From NCBI GenBank assembly GCA_964645815.1, contig CAZYCR010000029.1:1-5985 (forward strand): DNA of 5,985 nucleotides, written 5' to 3'. The translations under genes and the position numbers were made by a program. The number at the start of each line of letters is the position of its first letter. Position 1 is the stretch's first letter. Shown piece after piece: positions 5,531 to 5,985 of this stretch. This DNA comes from JAHISC01 sp964645815. GTDB lineage: Bacteria; Patescibacteriota; Patescibacteriia; UBA9934. Below the pieces are notes generated by a model. The model saw only the letters and a program-made list of their open reading frames with translations, was not told the DNA's origin and ran no database searches.

Positions 5531-5985
5531 ATGCAAAAAACAGGAAAGGTTGTTGGAATTTTGGTTTTAGTCTTCGCAATCACGGTCATAGTTTACGTTG
5601 GATTAACCAATCCTTTTTCTCAAAAAATGTCAGATGTCGGTCTTCATGAATCAAACCTAACAGTTGCAGATGAGGCTTCGGAAAAATCAGATATTACAAT
5701 AAAATTCATAGTTGATGGTAATTCATATGATGTCACCATGCCTAGTGACGGATTGACCGGGTTTGCTGTTATGGAATTCGTTGATCAGGAAAACGATGAC
5801 TTTACTTTCAGCGGTTTAGATTCTGATTACGGCTTCTTCGTTGAAGAGATTAATGGCCGAGTTAATGATACTGTCAACAGTGATTATTGGAGTTTGTATG
5901 TCAATGATGAATTGTCGATGGTTGGTATTTCTGATTATATCGTTCAAGATGGAGACATCCTAACAATTCGATTTAATGTAAAAAA
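5531..5985 (+). CDS. Membrane-anchored DUF4430 (transcobalamin C-terminal-like) protein, partial at the window end
   Basis: At least 151 residues, open at the window edge. An N-terminal hydrophobic helix (about 7-25, no lipobox cysteine) acts as signal or anchor, followed by a polar linker (27-53). A domain from about 54 to 150 ends in the characteristic DUF4430 pattern: GFFVEEINGRVND (101-113), YWSLYVNDE (119-127), then GISDYIVQDGDILTIRF (132-148). The family shares its fold with the C-terminal domain of transcobalamin and intrinsic factor, which contacts cobalamin. A role as an outer-surface cobalamin-binding or uptake protein is inferred from this and from the B12 riboswitch upstream. The domain is nearly complete at residue 151, so the true end may be close. 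ATG 5531 follows a U-run with no Shine-Dalgarno; the nearest purine-rich GAGGAAG (5494-5500) is about 30 bases away inside a hairpin. No cysteines are seen. Confidence 0.85.
   Translation, partial: MQKTGKVVGILVLVFAITVIVYVGLTNPFSQKMSDVGLHESNLTVADEASEKSDITIKFIVDGNSYDVTMPSDGLTGFAVMEFVDQENDDFTFSGLDSDYGFFVEEINGRVNDTVNSDYWSLYVNDELSMVGISDYIVQDGDILTIRFNVK

Overview
The window looks like a piece of chromosome from a small-genome bacterium of the Candidate Phyla Radiation (Patescibacteria). This is an inference from style, not a taxonomic hit. The two housekeeping proteins are compact, moderately AT-rich in coding, and sit next to small membrane or lipoprotein genes of unknown role. Shine-Dalgarno sequences are absent in front of every start. 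TGA is used as a stop (end of dnaG), so the recoded Gracilibacteria/SR1 genetic code is excluded.

Layout: (1) 60-3072, a two-gene plus-strand operon of DNA primase (dnaG) and the primary sigma factor (rpoD), 19 bases apart. This is the core of the classical macromolecular-synthesis operon. (2) 3073-3221, a gene-free stretch that is almost entirely one imperfect inverted repeat of about 149 bp, filling the space between the convergent rpoD and the next gene. (3) 3217-4362 on minus, a four-helix membrane protein resembling the TMEM43/LUMA family with a cysteine-containing external domain. (4) 4363-4440, a compact divergent promoter region in which two promoters overlap around an 11-bp palindrome. 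(5) 4441-4857 on plus, a small lipoprotein, closed by a strong bidirectional hairpin terminator shared with (6) 4899-5288 on minus, a 129-residue single-pass membrane protein with two external cysteines. (7) 5289-5985, a cobalamin riboswitch, an apparent terminator/antiterminator switch whose U-run touches the start codon, and a membrane-anchored DUF4430 (transcobalamin C-terminal-like) protein that runs off the window.

How the genes fit together: dnaG and rpoD couple replication priming and general transcription and are unrelated to the rest. The three genes in 3217-5288 all encode envelope proteins with extracytoplasmic cysteines, each with its own short promoter; no common pathway can be read from them. 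The most informative unit is the last one. A B12-sensing RNA in front of a protein whose fold family is shared with the B12-binding region of transcobalamin/intrinsic factor suggests a surface cobalamin capture system in an organism likely to scavenge rather than make B12. The partner genes, if any, lie beyond base 5985.
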